A DNA stretch of 34,518 bases from Chloroflexota bacterium. Its GTDB lineage: Bacteria > Chloroflexota > Anaerolineae > CG2-30-64-16. Of the stretch, positions 1-8,057 are shown one piece after another. A model generated the notes under the pieces. That model ran no database searches, was not told the origin of the DNA, and saw only the letters and a list, made by a program, of their open reading frames with translations. Position 1 is the first letter of the stretch. Each line of letters begins with the position of its first letter. The DNA lies in assembly GCA_016876015.1 (NCBI GenBank), contig VGOD01000034.1, positions 1 through 34,518 of the forward strand. The letters run 5' to 3'. The position numbers were made by a program, and so were the translations under genes.

Positions 1-153
1 ATCCTCGCGATCCTGCGCCGCGATCTGGGCGCGTGCAAGGCGTGTCACACCGACATCACGCTCAAGGATGTCGAGACGGTGCAAGGCGATCCGACGCGCG
101 TGCGCGAGTGGGTGAAGCTCACGCGGCGGGTGATTGATGAAGTGTACGGATAG
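1..153 (+). CDS. C-terminal 50 residues of an unidentified protein (5' partial)
   Basis: The frame is open from the first base and ends at a TAG. The 50 visible residues begin ILAILRRDLG and contain CKACHTDITLKDVETV. I do not recognise the family. A strand-like hydrophobic stretch followed by a charged helix would fit the end of an alpha/beta enzyme, and the two cysteines with a nearby His are seen but not interpretable. It runs in the same direction as the next genes and is separated from the small CopG-like gene by about 105 bases. The reading frame is clear; the function is unknown. Confidence 0.5.
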   Translation: MLAILRRDLGACKACHTDITLKDVETVQGDPTRVREWVKLTRRVIDEVYG

Positions 154-259
154 GTGATCCTCAAAGATGCTTTCCGGTTCGCGATTTTTCTGGTAGAATG
201 TTGCTATCTGGGAGTACACAGAGTACTGGTTGACACAGGGAACTGGAAGAGGCAAAGCA

Positions 260-652
260 ATGGGCGTTCAGGTCATGGTAACGTTGCCCGATGAGGCTTT
301 CCGTCGGGCAGATCAGTTGGCGCGTTTGACTGGCCGCGCTACGCCGGATTTGCTGGCTGATACAATCGTCCTTTCGCTGCCGACACTTGGCTCTTCCGCC
401 GAGGCCTTCCGGCCGATTTCTTCTTTGCCGGATCGAGAAGTGCTGGCGTTGGCTGATCAGCAGATGAACTCGATCCAGGATCGCCGGTTGAGCGTGTTGT
501 TGAATAAGCAACAGGCCGGTGTGCTGATTGAGGCTGAGCGAGTCGAACTGTCTGCATTGATGCAGGTATACCAGGAGGGCTTGCTGCGCAAAGCGCAGGC
601 GCTCAGCGAGGCAGTCCGGCGCGGCCTGCGGGAACAGGGTGTATGGATGTGA
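260..652 (+). CDS. Small CopG/ribbon-helix-helix-like hypothetical protein
   Basis: This 130-residue protein has an N-terminus (MGVQVMVTLPDEAFRRADQL) resembling the beta-strand plus helix start of antitoxin-type DNA-binding proteins. A charged helical C-terminal half follows. The frame extends upstream to a TTG at 230, but ATG 260 is preferred because a purine-rich GGAAGAGG lies at 245-252, seven bases ahead. Small proteins of this general layout in Chloroflexi and Cyanobacteria often sit before an HNH endonuclease gene (from memory). Here the next gene is instead a truncated GH106 protein whose start region overlaps this gene's end. A TAGAAT hexamer at 194-199 could be its -10 box, but no good -35 is visible. 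DNA binding is inferred, not shown. Confidence 0.55.
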   Translation: MGVQVMVTLPDEAFRRADQLARLTGRATPDLLADTIVLSLPTLGSSAEAFRPISSLPDREVLALADQQMNSIQDRRLSVLLNKQQAGVLIEAERVELSALMQVYQEGLLRKAQALSEAVRRGLREQGVWM

Positions 653-665
653 TGGAGGATCTATG

Positions 666-2477
666 ATGGGTATTGACGTACTCCGCGTCCAGGGCTATGG
701 GATGCTGGCCGATCCGCTCGCCATGCTCGGCTATTCCGACATCCCGGAGACCGAGCAGCTTTACGGCGGCGGCGCGCTCAACTTCCTGAAGCTGGCCGGC
801 GCGGCTGGCACGCTGTACGAGCGGCCGATCGTGACCTGCGAGACGCTGGTATGGCAGGGCCGCGCCTACATGACCACCCCGCTCAAGTGGCGTGTGGGGA
901 TTGATCGGCTGTTCGAGGCGGGGGTCAACCAGGCGATCTATCACGGTTTCCCCTATCATCACGGGGCGTTCCTGGCTCCGGGTTATCATCCTTTTGCCTC
1001 ACCGCATATGGCGATGATGACCTTCTCGACCGACATGAGCGACAACGATCCGCTGTCGGCCGGCGCCGCGCCCGCGCTCAACGCCTACGCGGCGCGCGCG
1101 CAGTATCTCCTGCAGCGCAGCCGCACCAGCACACGCATCGGCATCTTCTATCAGCTTTTCGACTACCCCAACGGCAACTACATCCGCGAGGAGTTGGTGC
1201 AGGGCGTGCTGGACGATCAAGACGCGCAGATCCCGAAGGCGAACCGCATCGCGGCCATGATCATGCCCTCCCGCACCGACGTGACCGGCGACCGGCAATG
1301 GGTTCAGGCGACCGCGGGGCTGGCGGCCGAGTTGACGGCGCACGGCCACTACCCGATCTACTTCAACGAGGACCGGCTGCTGCGGGCGCGTATCGAAGGC
1401 CAGACGGTCGTGATGGGCGAGGCGGCGTTCGAGGCGCTGATCCTCTACCGCGAGCCGCATCTGACGGTCGCGGCCGCGGCGAAGCTGCGGGAGATCGCGG
1501 GGGCGGGCATCCCAGTGTTCTTCGTCGGCGGCCGGCCCGACCGCGACCCCGGCTACTGCGACCACGCGGCGCGCGACGCGGCGGTGCGTGAAGCGGTCGC
1601 GGCCATCTCCGGCCCAGACTGCGCGGACGCCGCGGCGGTGCTGACGGCGGTGCGGGCCGCGGGGGTGCAGGGTGAGGTGATCTACGATACGCCACAGCCC
1701 CACATCGGCTTCATCCATAAGGTGGATCGGGAGGATGGCAGCGAGTTCTTCTTCTTGCGCAATCGGACGCGGGAGGAGCGGGCGGTGGATGTGACGCTGG
1801 CGGCGGCCGGCCGGATGCCGGTGCTGCTCGACCTGTGGACGGGGCAAATGCTGCGGTTGGCTGGGGAGATTGCTTCGCAAACGGCGCTCGCAATGACGCC
1901 TCGCTTGACGTTGTGTTTCGCCCCCTACGAATCCAAGCTGATCTGGCTGGCCGACCCGGCCGCGGCGCAAGACTTGCCGCTGGCGCCCGCGCCGATCATG
2001 GCGGCCGACCTGGCGCCGGTGCTCACGGTAGACGGGTTCAGTTTTGCCGCCGATCAACATCTGGCGAATGGGACCAGCCACCGCATCGAGTTATCGCTGC
2101 CCGCGCTGAAGGATTGGCGCGATCTGCCGGAGCTGGCGACCCTGGCCGCGGCCGGCGAATACACCGCCGCGTTCACCCTGGCCGGCCTCGACCCGGCCCA
2201 GCGCTACTTCCTCCAGTTCGACCGCGTCTGCGACCGCGCCGACATCGTGCTCAACGGCCAGGCGCTCGACCCGCTGCTGCTCCCGCCCTGGCGCTGCGAG
2301 ATCACCGGGCTGCTGCGCGCAGGCGAGAATACGCTCAAAATCGTCGTGACCCCCACGCTGCGCAACCGGCTGGTGGGCTACGCCAATGCCGGGAGCCGCG
2401 ATTACCGGCAATACAAGGGCGGCGCGACCATGCCATCGGGTCTGATCGGCGCGGTGACGGTGTGCGCGCTGCGATGA
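666..2477 (+). CDS. GH106-like (alpha-L-rhamnosidase family) protein, N-terminally truncated
   Basis: The 603-residue protein resembles the middle and end of GH106 family proteins, which cleave terminal L-rhamnose and usually run to about 900-1100 residues. Family-like stretches are VTCETLVWQG, then GVNQAIYHGFPYHHG, a FAPYES segment ending the catalytic part, and a C-terminal GH2-like beta-sandwich with RADIVLNGQ and LLRAGENTLKI. The part before the YGMLADP/DIPETEQ region, several hundred residues in family members, is absent together with any signal peptide. A GGAGG at 654-658 precedes ATG 663 and ATG 666; 666 has the better spacing. The 5' end lies against the CopG-like gene, so a deletion or rearrangement probably removed the N-terminal half. 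A sugar isomerase follows after 9 bases. Activity is doubtful. Family assignment is moderately sure and rests on recalled motifs. Confidence 0.65.
   Translation: MGIDVLRVQGYGMLADPLAMLGYSDIPETEQLYGGGALNFLKLAGAAGTLYERPIVTCETLVWQGRAYMTTPLKWRVGIDRLFEAGVNQAIYHGFPYHHGAFLAPGYHPFASPHMAMMTFSTDMSDNDPLSAGAAPALNAYAARAQYLLQRSRTSTRIGIFYQLFDYPNGNYIREELVQGVLDDQDAQIPKANRIAAMIMPSRTDVTGDRQWVQATAGLAAELTAHGHYPIYFNEDRLLRARIEGQTVVMGEAAFEALILYREPHLTVAAAAKLREIAGAGIPVFFVGGRPDRDPGYCDHAARDAAVREAVAAISGPDCADAAAVLTAVRAAGVQGEVIYDTPQPHIGFIHKVDREDGSEFFFLRNRTREERAVDVTLAAAGRMPVLLDLWTGQMLRLAGEIASQTALAMTPRLTLCFAPYESKLIWLADPAAAQDLPLAPAPIMAADLAPVLTVDGFSFAADQHLANGTSHRIELSLPALKDWRDLPELATLAAAGEYTAAFTLAGLDPAQRYFLQFDRVCDRADIVLNGQALDPLLLPPWRCEITGLLRAGENTLKIVVTPTLRNRLVGYANAGSRDYRQYKGGATMPSGLIGAVTVCALR
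1866..1898 (+). repeat. Palindromic mini-element read in frame inside the GH106-like gene
   Basis: The 33 bases start GAGATTGCTTCGC and end GCTCGCAATGACG. This is the signature of a dispersed palindromic mini-repeat I recall from intergenic regions of many bacteria. It starts on a codon boundary, is an exact multiple of three, and encodes EIASQTALAMT just before the FAPYES segment. The arms ATTGC and GCAAT pair. That it was inserted, rather than arising by chance, is inference. Confidence 0.45.
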
Positions 2478-2486
2478 GGAACACAC

Positions 2487-3353
2487 ATGACCACACAATC
2501 TACTCAGTCTTCCTTCACTCTTTCCGCGTTCGGCGATGAGATCGTCGCCGATCTCGAGGGCCAACTCGAGGTGCTGGCCGACCTGAAGATCGGCTATCTG
2601 GACTTGCGCGGCGCGTGGGGCGTCAATGTGCTGCGCATGGACGACGACATGGCCGGCCGCGTGCGCCAGCTCTGCGACCAGCGCGGCATCGGCGTCGCGT
2701 GCATCGGCAGCCCCATCGGCAAGTCGCCGATCGCCGACCCGCCTGAGAAGGAACAGGCGAATCTGGAGCGCATCTTTCGCGTGGCCGAGCGAGTTGGCGC
2801 GCGGCGCGTACGCATCTTCTCCTTCTACCCGCCCGCGGGCGCCTCGCACCAGGAGTTCGACGGGTACGTCGAGGAGGTGGCCCAGCGCCTCACCCGGCTT
2901 GCCGAGATGGCGGGGCAAGAGGGTTTTGTCCTCGTGCTGGAAAACGAAAAGGGGATCGTGGGCGACACTGTCGCGCGTTGCCATCGGCTGCTCGGCCTGG
3001 TGAACAGCCCACACCTGCGCTTCGCCTGGGACCCGGCCAATTTCGTGCAAGAGCGCGAGGCCGATGTCACCGTGCGCGGCTGGCCTCTGCTCGGCCCGTA
3101 CGTCGCCCACGTTCACATCAAAGACGCCAGCCTGGCCCACGGCAAGATCTGTCCGGCCGGCGCAGGCGATGGCCAGGTGGTTGAGCTGCTGGCCGCGCTG
3201 CGCGACAGCGGCTACCAGGGCTTCTTGAGCCTGGAGCCGCATCTGCTCATCGCCGGTCACTCCAGCGGCTTCAGCGGGCCAGAGGGGATGGCGGTGGCGG
3301 CGAGGGCCTTGCGCAAGCTGATAGCGGAGATAGGGTGCGAGGAGGCGCATTGA
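2487..3353 (+). CDS. Sugar phosphate isomerase/epimerase-like TIM-barrel protein
   Basis: The 288-residue protein belongs to the xylose-isomerase-like TIM-barrel (AP_endonuc_2) family, whose members isomerise or epimerise sugars or inositols with a divalent metal. The usual metal ligands can be placed: E152 in LVLENEKG, D182 in FAWDPANF, H208 in VAHVHIKD and E250 in LSLEPH. No signal peptide is seen, so it is cytoplasmic. ATG 2487 follows a GAGGAA about eight bases upstream and lies 9 bases after the GH106-like stop, so the two are probably co-transcribed. The exact substrate cannot be read from sequence; a role in breaking down sugars imported by the convergent ABC system is inferred. The 137 bases to the next gene hold only a 6-bp hairpin (TGGGTG/CACCCA, 3383-3397). 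Confidence 0.8.
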   Translation: MTTQSTQSSFTLSAFGDEIVADLEGQLEVLADLKIGYLDLRGAWGVNVLRMDDDMAGRVRQLCDQRGIGVACIGSPIGKSPIADPPEKEQANLERIFRVAERVGARRVRIFSFYPPAGASHQEFDGYVEEVAQRLTRLAEMAGQEGFVLVLENEKGIVGDTVARCHRLLGLVNSPHLRFAWDPANFVQEREADVTVRGWPLLGPYVAHVHIKDASLAHGKICPAGAGDGQVVELLAALRDSGYQGFLSLEPHLLIAGHSSGFSGPEGMAVAARALRKLIAEIGCEEAH

Positions 3354-3490
3354 ACCAGGATGTCTCAGTTGTGTAGCGCTGATGGGTGAACCACCCAGGC
3401 TCTCTCATACGGCGATTGCTGAGGCGCTGCACATCCACTCCGCACGAGACCGCTCCCGGCCGCGCGTGATCCATTTCTGGCTCAGGCCAT

Positions 3491-4345
3491 CTACCCCTTG
3501 ACCGCGCCGGCTGCCAGTCCGGTCACGATGTCGCGTTGGACGAAGATGGTCAGCAGCAACGTCGGCAGCGTCACGATCAAGGCGGCTGCGGCCAGCGGGC
3601 CCCAAGACAACTGCTCATAGGTCATGGAGTTGAAGACTGCGACGGGGAGCGTGCGCGTCTCGCGGCCGGCCAGCACCGCGCCGAAGATGAAGTTGTTCCA
3701 CGATTGGATGAAGGCCAGGATCGCCGCGACTGCGATGCCTGGTCGCGCCAGCGGCAGCGAAACGCTTACGAAGGCGCGCCAGATCGAGCAGCCATCCACC
3801 AGCGCCGCCTCTTCCAGCTCAGGATGGATATCCTCGAAGAAGCTGATCATCACCCACACGATCATGGGGATGGTGATGACCAGATGCGTGATCGCCACCG
3901 GCGCCAGCGTGCCGGTCAGTCTGAGGAAGCGAAAGAGGGTGAAGAGCGGAATCAGATACGACAGGCCGGGAGTGATGCGCGCCAGCATGATCAGCATGCC
4001 CATGCTCATCGCCTTCCCTTTGGCGATGCCATAGGCCGCTGGAACCCCTAACACCAGCCCGACCAACGTCGCCGAGCCCGAGACGATAATACTATTTACA
4101 GTATACAGACCGAACGGGCTGCGCTCGAACACCTGCCGGTAGTTGGCCAGGGTCGGCGGATTGGGGATCCAGACGGGCGGATAGGCGATGTTGTCAATCT
4201 CGTTCTTGAAGGCAAGCGATAGCATCCAGAGCATCACAAAGAGCGCTGGCGAAATCACCACGAACACGGCGAATGCCAGCGCCGCCTTGTTCGTCAACTT
4301 GCGCAAGCGTAGACCCCATGCTCCGTTGTTCGTCATCGCGTCCAT
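3491..4345 (-). CDS. Carbohydrate ABC transporter permease, MalG-type (CUT1)
   Basis: This 284-residue inner-membrane permease is the second permease of the importer encoded at 3.5-6.7 kb. It has an N-terminal membrane segment (AALAFAVFVVISPALFVML), about six segments in all, and the EAA loop that contacts the ATPase (EEAALVDGCSIWRAFVSVSL, then PLARPG). The protein ends GLAAGAVKG, the usual MalG-type tail. The start at 4345 has GGGAG upstream and overlaps the end of the MalF-type gene by 13 bases, indicating translational coupling. No ATPase gene lies in the cluster, so a shared MsmX-type ATPase elsewhere is likely. The family is certain; the sugar is unknown. Confidence 0.92.
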   Translation of the reverse strand: MDAMTNNGAWGLRLRKLTNKAALAFAVFVVISPALFVMLWMLSLAFKNEIDNIAYPPVWIPNPPTLANYRQVFERSPFGLYTVNSIIVSGSATLVGLVLGVPAAYGIAKGKAMSMGMLIMLARITPGLSYLIPLFTLFRFLRLTGTLAPVAITHLVITIPMIVWVMISFFEDIHPELEEAALVDGCSIWRAFVSVSLPLARPGIAVAAILAFIQSWNNFIFGAVLAGRETRTLPVAVFNSMTYEQLSWGPLAAAALIVTLPTLLLTIFVQRDIVTGLAAGAVKG

Positions 4346-5259
4346 CGCAACCGCTCCCGGGCAGCCAGCAGGATGATGGCAAGCGCCACAATGATAGCAA
4401 AGAACACCACCACCACCGCAGACGCGTGCCCCACGTTGAAGAACGCAAAGGCCTGCAAATAAAGATAGATGTTGATCGTTTCGGAGGCCGTGCCTGGCCC
4501 GCCCTGCGTCATGACGAAGATAATGTCGAAGCTTTTGAGCGCATCAATCGTTCGGATGATGACCGCCACCATCAGAAACGGCATGACGAGCGGCAGGGTG
4601 ATGAAGCGAAACATATCCCACCGGCTGGCGCCATCGATCAGGGCCGACTCATACGGCTCGGTGGGCAGCGCAGCCAATCCTCCCAGTACGATCAGCATGA
4701 CGAGCGGCGTCCATTGCCACGTCTCGACCAGGACCAGCGCCGGGATGACGGTGTTCTTGTCATAAATCCACAACTGCGCAGGGATGCCGATCAGACTGAG
4801 CAGGTAGTTCAGGACGCCGAGCTGCGGATGATACATCATGATGAAGATCAAGGCGATGGCGACCGGCGTGGTCATCATGGGGAGGATGTAGACCCCACGC
4901 AGCAGGCCGCGCAGCGGAAAACGTTGGTGGAATACTTCCGCGGCGAACACGCCAAAGACCAGGGGCGCCACGACGCTCAGGATCGTGAAAAACAGCGTGC
5001 GCGGGATCGTCTCCAGAAACCGGGCGTCGGTCGCCAACTTCTGATAGTTGGTCAGCCCGGTGAACGAGCGTGACATCCCCATCTGCCAGTCGTTCAGGCT
5101 CATCCAACTGGTGAACAGCCAGGGGAAGATGATCACGGCGAGTATAGCGATCAGCGCCGGCAGCAGAAAGCGGATATAGATTTGTCGACGCGAGTAGCCG
5201 CCGCGCCCCGACGCCGCGGCCCCGATCGGCGCACGCGACTTGCCAACCGATGGCAGCAT
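4333..5259 (-). CDS. Carbohydrate ABC transporter permease, MalF-type (CUT1)
   Basis: The 308-residue membrane protein has a cytoplasmic N-terminus rich in Arg, a first membrane segment at FLLPALIAILAVIIFPWLF, and the EAA loop YESALIDGASRWDMFRFITL followed by PLVMPF. The stretch FVMTQGGPGTASETINIYLY is typical of MalF/UgpA-type permeases. ATG 5259 is chosen over the GTG at 5265 because that GTG lies within the ribosome-binding site; GGAGG sits five bases before the ATG. It overlaps the MalG-type gene and is separated from the binding-protein gene by a strong hairpin. It forms the importer heterodimer with the protein encoded at 3491-4345. Confidence 0.92.
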   Translation of the reverse strand: MLPSVGKSRAPIGAAASGRGGYSRRQIYIRFLLPALIAILAVIIFPWLFTSWMSLNDWQMGMSRSFTGLTNYQKLATDARFLETIPRTLFFTILSVVAPLVFGVFAAEVFHQRFPLRGLLRGVYILPMMTTPVAIALIFIMMYHPQLGVLNYLLSLIGIPAQLWIYDKNTVIPALVLVETWQWTPLVMLIVLGGLAALPTEPYESALIDGASRWDMFRFITLPLVMPFLMVAVIIRTIDALKSFDIIFVMTQGGPGTASETINIYLYLQAFAFFNVGHASAVVVVFFAIIVALAIILLAARERLRWTR

Positions 5260-5283
5260 CGTCACCTCCAGGATGTCGACGAC

Positions 5284-5317
5284 AGACCCTTCGGGTTTCC
5301 GAAAACCCGAAGGGTCT
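5284..5317 (-). terminator. 15-bp perfect hairpin between binding-protein and permease genes
   Basis: Bases 5284-5298 and 5303-5317 are perfect inverted copies (arm AGACCCTTCGGGTTT) around a 4-base loop. It lies between the stop of the binding-protein gene and the start of the MalF-type gene. No long T-run follows, so it may act as a processing barrier or leaky attenuator that raises binding-protein mRNA over permease mRNA. The arm also resembles dispersed palindromes of high-GC genomes. Confidence 0.7.
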
Positions 5318-5323
5318 CTGGTA

Positions 5324-6733
5324 TCAGCCCTTCTCGCTCTTCTCGTAGATCGGTTTGAAGTCGGCCGTGGCCTTCTTCAGCTCGGCGGCCGGGTCGGCGC
5401 CGCCGATCATGTTGGTCAGCGCGATGCCGAAGATGTCGCGGAACTCGGTGACCGGGATGATCTCGGGCAGACCAGCGCGCAGGATCTTGCCGGAGCCCTC
5501 CAGGCACTCGAAGTACTCGCCGGGCATGGTCGAGCCCTTGGCCCGGTCCGGGTTGCTCAGCGCTGACGTGCGCGGGGTGACGGCCGCGCCAGCCTGCAGC
5601 ACGCGCAACTGATTCACCTTGTTGGTCGCCCACAGACAGTAGAAGTAGGCCGGCCCCTTCTTCTTGCTGAACGCCGAGACGCCGATGCCATCGCCGAACA
5701 TGGCCGAATGATGCGCCTTGGGGCCCTTGGGGAACACGCCGTAGCCGACATTGCCGAAGATCTTCGACTTGGCCTTGTCTTCGAGCGGCGTGGCGAAGCC
5801 GATGCCATCCTGCCACATCGCGGCCTGGCCGAGGGCAAACGCCGACTGGCACTCGTTCCAGTTGAACCCGCTGGCGCCGGCCGCCGAGTAGTTCTTGAGC
5901 AGGCTCTGGTAGAGCTTGGCTGCTTCGATCGCTTCCGGCGACTCGGTGTTGAAGTTGCCCTTGGCGTCAATCGGGTCAACGCCCCAGCCTTGCATCAGGT
6001 GCGTCCACACCGGCACGTTGGCGTTCTTGAGGCCGCGCGCCAGGTAGCCCACGATATTCTTGCTGGGGTCGTGCAGTTTCTTGGCTGCTTCGAGCATCTC
6101 CTCGAAGGTCTTGGGGTAGGCGATCCCCTTGGCCTTGAATAGCTCCTTGTTCCAGTAGAGCATCCAGAAGTCGATTTTGATTGGGATCGAGCAGATGCGA
6201 CCCTCGACGTCGGTGGCGTAGGCCTTGGCGCCGGACGAGAAGTCATCCCAGTCGAAGTCCGGCGGGGTCATCGTGGGATCCTTCAGATACTCGCGCAGAT
6301 CCAGGGTCCACTTGTTCTTGGCGAACAGGCGCTTGTGTACGTGGTACGAGTAGTGGCAGACATCGAACGAGGTCGCCCCCGAGTTGAACTCCATGACCTG
6401 CTTCTGCCGCGCTTGCTGTTCGGGAATCTGCTCGGCGCCGACGGTGATGCCGGTGAGATCTTCGAACTCCTTGTGGTTCTTCATCACGACGTCCACCATG
6501 TTGCCCATCGTGAAGGTGACTTCGATTTTCTCGCCCTTGAAGCGCTTCCAATCGAATGCGGCCGGCGCGGCGGCTGTGGGGGCTTTGGCCGGCGCTGCCG
6601 TCGGCGGTGCCGGCTGCGGCGCCGGGGTGGGCGCTGGCGCGCAGGCGGCCGCCAGCGGCAGGGCTGCTAACCCGACGCCCACTGTCACGGACTTCTTCAG
6701 GAATTCTCGACGAGACACGGACGTGATAGCCAT
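5324..6733 (-). CDS. ABC sugar-binding lipoprotein (Tat-exported, SBP_bac_1 type)
   Basis: This 469-residue protein captures the imported sugar outside the membrane. The N-terminus has a twin-arginine motif (SRREFLKK), a hydrophobic stretch and a lipobox LAAAC with the lipidated Cys at residue 31. An Ala/Pro-rich linker of about 25 residues then leads into the folded domain. Family hallmarks include an extracellular binding-protein fold of usual length and the segments LYWNKELFKAKGI and GKAAMWQDG-like GQAAMWQDGIGFA. ATG 6733 has a full AAGGAGG at 6740-6746. It follows the lyase gene by 31 bases, so the lyase, this protein and the two permeases form one operon. The substrate is unknown; the linked lyase hints at an acid sugar or keto-acid precursor (inference). 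Confidence 0.9.
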   Translation of the reverse strand: MAITSVSRREFLKKSVTVGVGLAALPLAAACAPAPTPAPQPAPPTAAPAKAPTAAAPAAFDWKRFKGEKIEVTFTMGNMVDVVMKNHKEFEDLTGITVGAEQIPEQQARQKQVMEFNSGATSFDVCHYSYHVHKRLFAKNKWTLDLREYLKDPTMTPPDFDWDDFSSGAKAYATDVEGRICSIPIKIDFWMLYWNKELFKAKGIAYPKTFEEMLEAAKKLHDPSKNIVGYLARGLKNANVPVWTHLMQGWGVDPIDAKGNFNTESPEAIEAAKLYQSLLKNYSAAGASGFNWNECQSAFALGQAAMWQDGIGFATPLEDKAKSKIFGNVGYGVFPKGPKAHHSAMFGDGIGVSAFSKKKGPAYFYCLWATNKVNQLRVLQAGAAVTPRTSALSNPDRAKGSTMPGEYFECLEGSGKILRAGLPEIIPVTEFRDIFGIALTNMIGGADPAAELKKATADFKPIYEKSEKG

Positions 6734-6764
6734 TGTGTTCCTCCTTGTGAGTTAGAAGTGACTA

Positions 6765-7688
6765 CTACAACAGACTTCCACGACGCAGGATTTCCGCGAT
6801 CGTTTCTGCTTCCGCGGCCGTACAGGCGCGCAGCGGCGCGGCCGGTGGGCCAGCCTCGACTCCCAGCACGGTCAGCGCGGCCTTCAGACCCGCCAGGAAG
6901 CCATCGAATGGCCCATCCCCAGACGCGACGCGATAGATGGCCTTGAGCGCGCTCGCCTGCGCCTGTATTGCGACGCTGCGTTGCCAGTCGCCTGCCAGCG
7001 CCGCTTCGTAGGCCCCGACGATGTAGGGCGCAGCAACGTTGCTCAACGACGGCACCAGGCCCTGCGTGCCCAACATCACCGCCACATTGCCCAACACATC
7101 CGTGCCCAGGAACAGGCGAAAGTCCTGTCCGCCGCCCCTCAGCGTCAACACCATGTGGTGGAACTCGGTCACATCGGCCAACGAATCCTTCACGCCCACT
7201 ACGCCGCGGATCCTGGCCAACTCGACATAGGTGGGCAGGGTGATGGACGCCTTGACGATGCCTGGGTACTGGTAGATGATGATGGGGAGCGCGGTCGCGT
7301 TGGCCAGCGCCTGAAAATGCCGCACGATGTCCGCCTGACCGGGCGGAATGTAGTAGGGCGCCAGCGACACGATAACGTCCGCGCCCAGACTCTCGGCCAG
7401 CCGCGCCCGCGCCACAGCGCCGGCCGTCGAAGGATGGCTGACTCCAGCGTAGAGCGGCGCGCGGCCGGCCAGAGCTTCCCTGGCGAACCGCACCAGCCGC
7501 GACCACTGCTCGTCATCCAGCGCCCATACTTCGCCCGTGGTGCCGGCGACGAAAACGCCATGCACGCCTTGTGTCACCAGGCGTTCCACAAGCTGATGCA
7601 CGCCAGCCTCGTGGACCGTAACGCCATCGGCGCACAGCGGCGTCACCATGGGCGACACAACGCCCCCAATTTTGGATCGGTCTATCAC
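6765..7688 (-). CDS. DapA/NanA-family lyase (dihydrodipicolinate synthase-like aldolase)
   Basis: The 307-residue TIM-barrel enzyme belongs to the class I, Schiff-base aldolase family that includes dihydrodipicolinate synthase, N-acetylneuraminate lyase and keto-deoxy-sugar aldolases and dehydratases. Visible are the GTTGE motif at 49-53, the catalytic Tyr at 139 (IIIYQYPG) and the Schiff-base Lys at 167 (VVGVKDS). The GTG start at 7688 is chosen because AGGAGG lies at 7693-7698; upstream in-frame sequence is the repeat region and unlike the family. As first gene of a sugar-importer operon it more likely cleaves or dehydrates a sugar acid than makes lysine (inference). Length and motifs are complete. 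Confidence 0.85.
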   Translation of the reverse strand: MIDRSKIGGVVSPMVTPLCADGVTVHEAGVHQLVERLVTQGVHGVFVAGTTGEVWALDDEQWSRLVRFAREALAGRAPLYAGVSHPSTAGAVARARLAESLGADVIVSLAPYYIPPGQADIVRHFQALANATALPIIIYQYPGIVKASITLPTYVELARIRGVVGVKDSLADVTEFHHMVLTLRGGGQDFRLFLGTDVLGNVAVMLGTQGLVPSLSNVAAPYIVGAYEAALAGDWQRSVAIQAQASALKAIYRVASGDGPFDGFLAGLKAALTVLGVEAGPPAAPLRACTAAEAETIAEILRRGSLL

Positions 7689-7793
7689 CCACCCTCCTTT
7701 CTCACCGCCGGCATCCACATAGCCGGTTGCCGGCCGTCCTGCCTCTGGCTCGCGCGGCTGTTGCAGGCCGAACGCGCCGAGATAGCTTTCTAT

Positions 7794-7909
7794 GCGCGAA
7801 GTATACCATAGCGCGGCCTCCTGCCGCAACCGAAGGGCCGGCCGCTTTGGTGCGCGAAGTATACCATAGCGCGGCCTCCTGCCGCAACCGAAGGGCCGGC
7901 CGCTTTGGT
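7794..7909. repeat. Perfect 58-bp tandem duplication (two copies plus six bases)
   Basis: Bases 7794-7851 and 7852-7909 are identical, and the first six bases of the unit recur at 7910. On the minus strand each unit carries TTGCGG, 18 bases, then TATACT, which resembles a promoter facing the lyase/importer operon. Each unit also contains GC-rich inverted arms (GCGGC/GCCGC and GCGGCC/GGCCGC). The copies lie about 105 bases and more upstream of the lyase start. Confidence 0.9.
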
Positions 7910-7997
7910 GCGCGATGTTCTGGTCAGGCGCGCCATCGTTTGCTGCCAATCCCCTTGAAGAACGTATAGACCTTCCAGGCTCTCCAGTTTCATCACC

Positions 7998-8027
7998 TTG
8001 ACAGACTCATGCCATCCGCCGTATACT
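7998..8027 (+). promoter_or_regulatory. Sigma-70 promoter for the SDR gene
   Basis: A consensus TTGACA at 7998-8003 is followed by 18 bases and TATACT at 8022-8027. The predicted transcript begins about 25 bases before the SDR start at 8058. The -35 box coincides with an in-frame TTG, which argues against that TTG as a start codon. Confidence 0.8.
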
Positions 8028-8057
8028 TGGACTGTCCACAAGAAAGGTGAAGCGAAG

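Noticed and set aside
999..2081. Long minus-strand reading frames opposite the GH106-like and isomerase genes (also 2091-3350)
   Set aside because: The translations are Arg/His/Gln-rich without any family resemblance, as expected for the antisense of GC-rich codons; the plus-strand proteins match known families.
3354..3490. 6-bp hairpin at 3383-3397 as terminator between convergent genes
   Set aside because: The stem is short and no T-run follows on either strand.
7998..8057. Upstream start extending the SDR by 20 residues
   Set aside because: The TTG there is part of the TTGACA -35 box, and the added residues precede the normal SDR N-terminus; ATG 8058 has a ribosome site.
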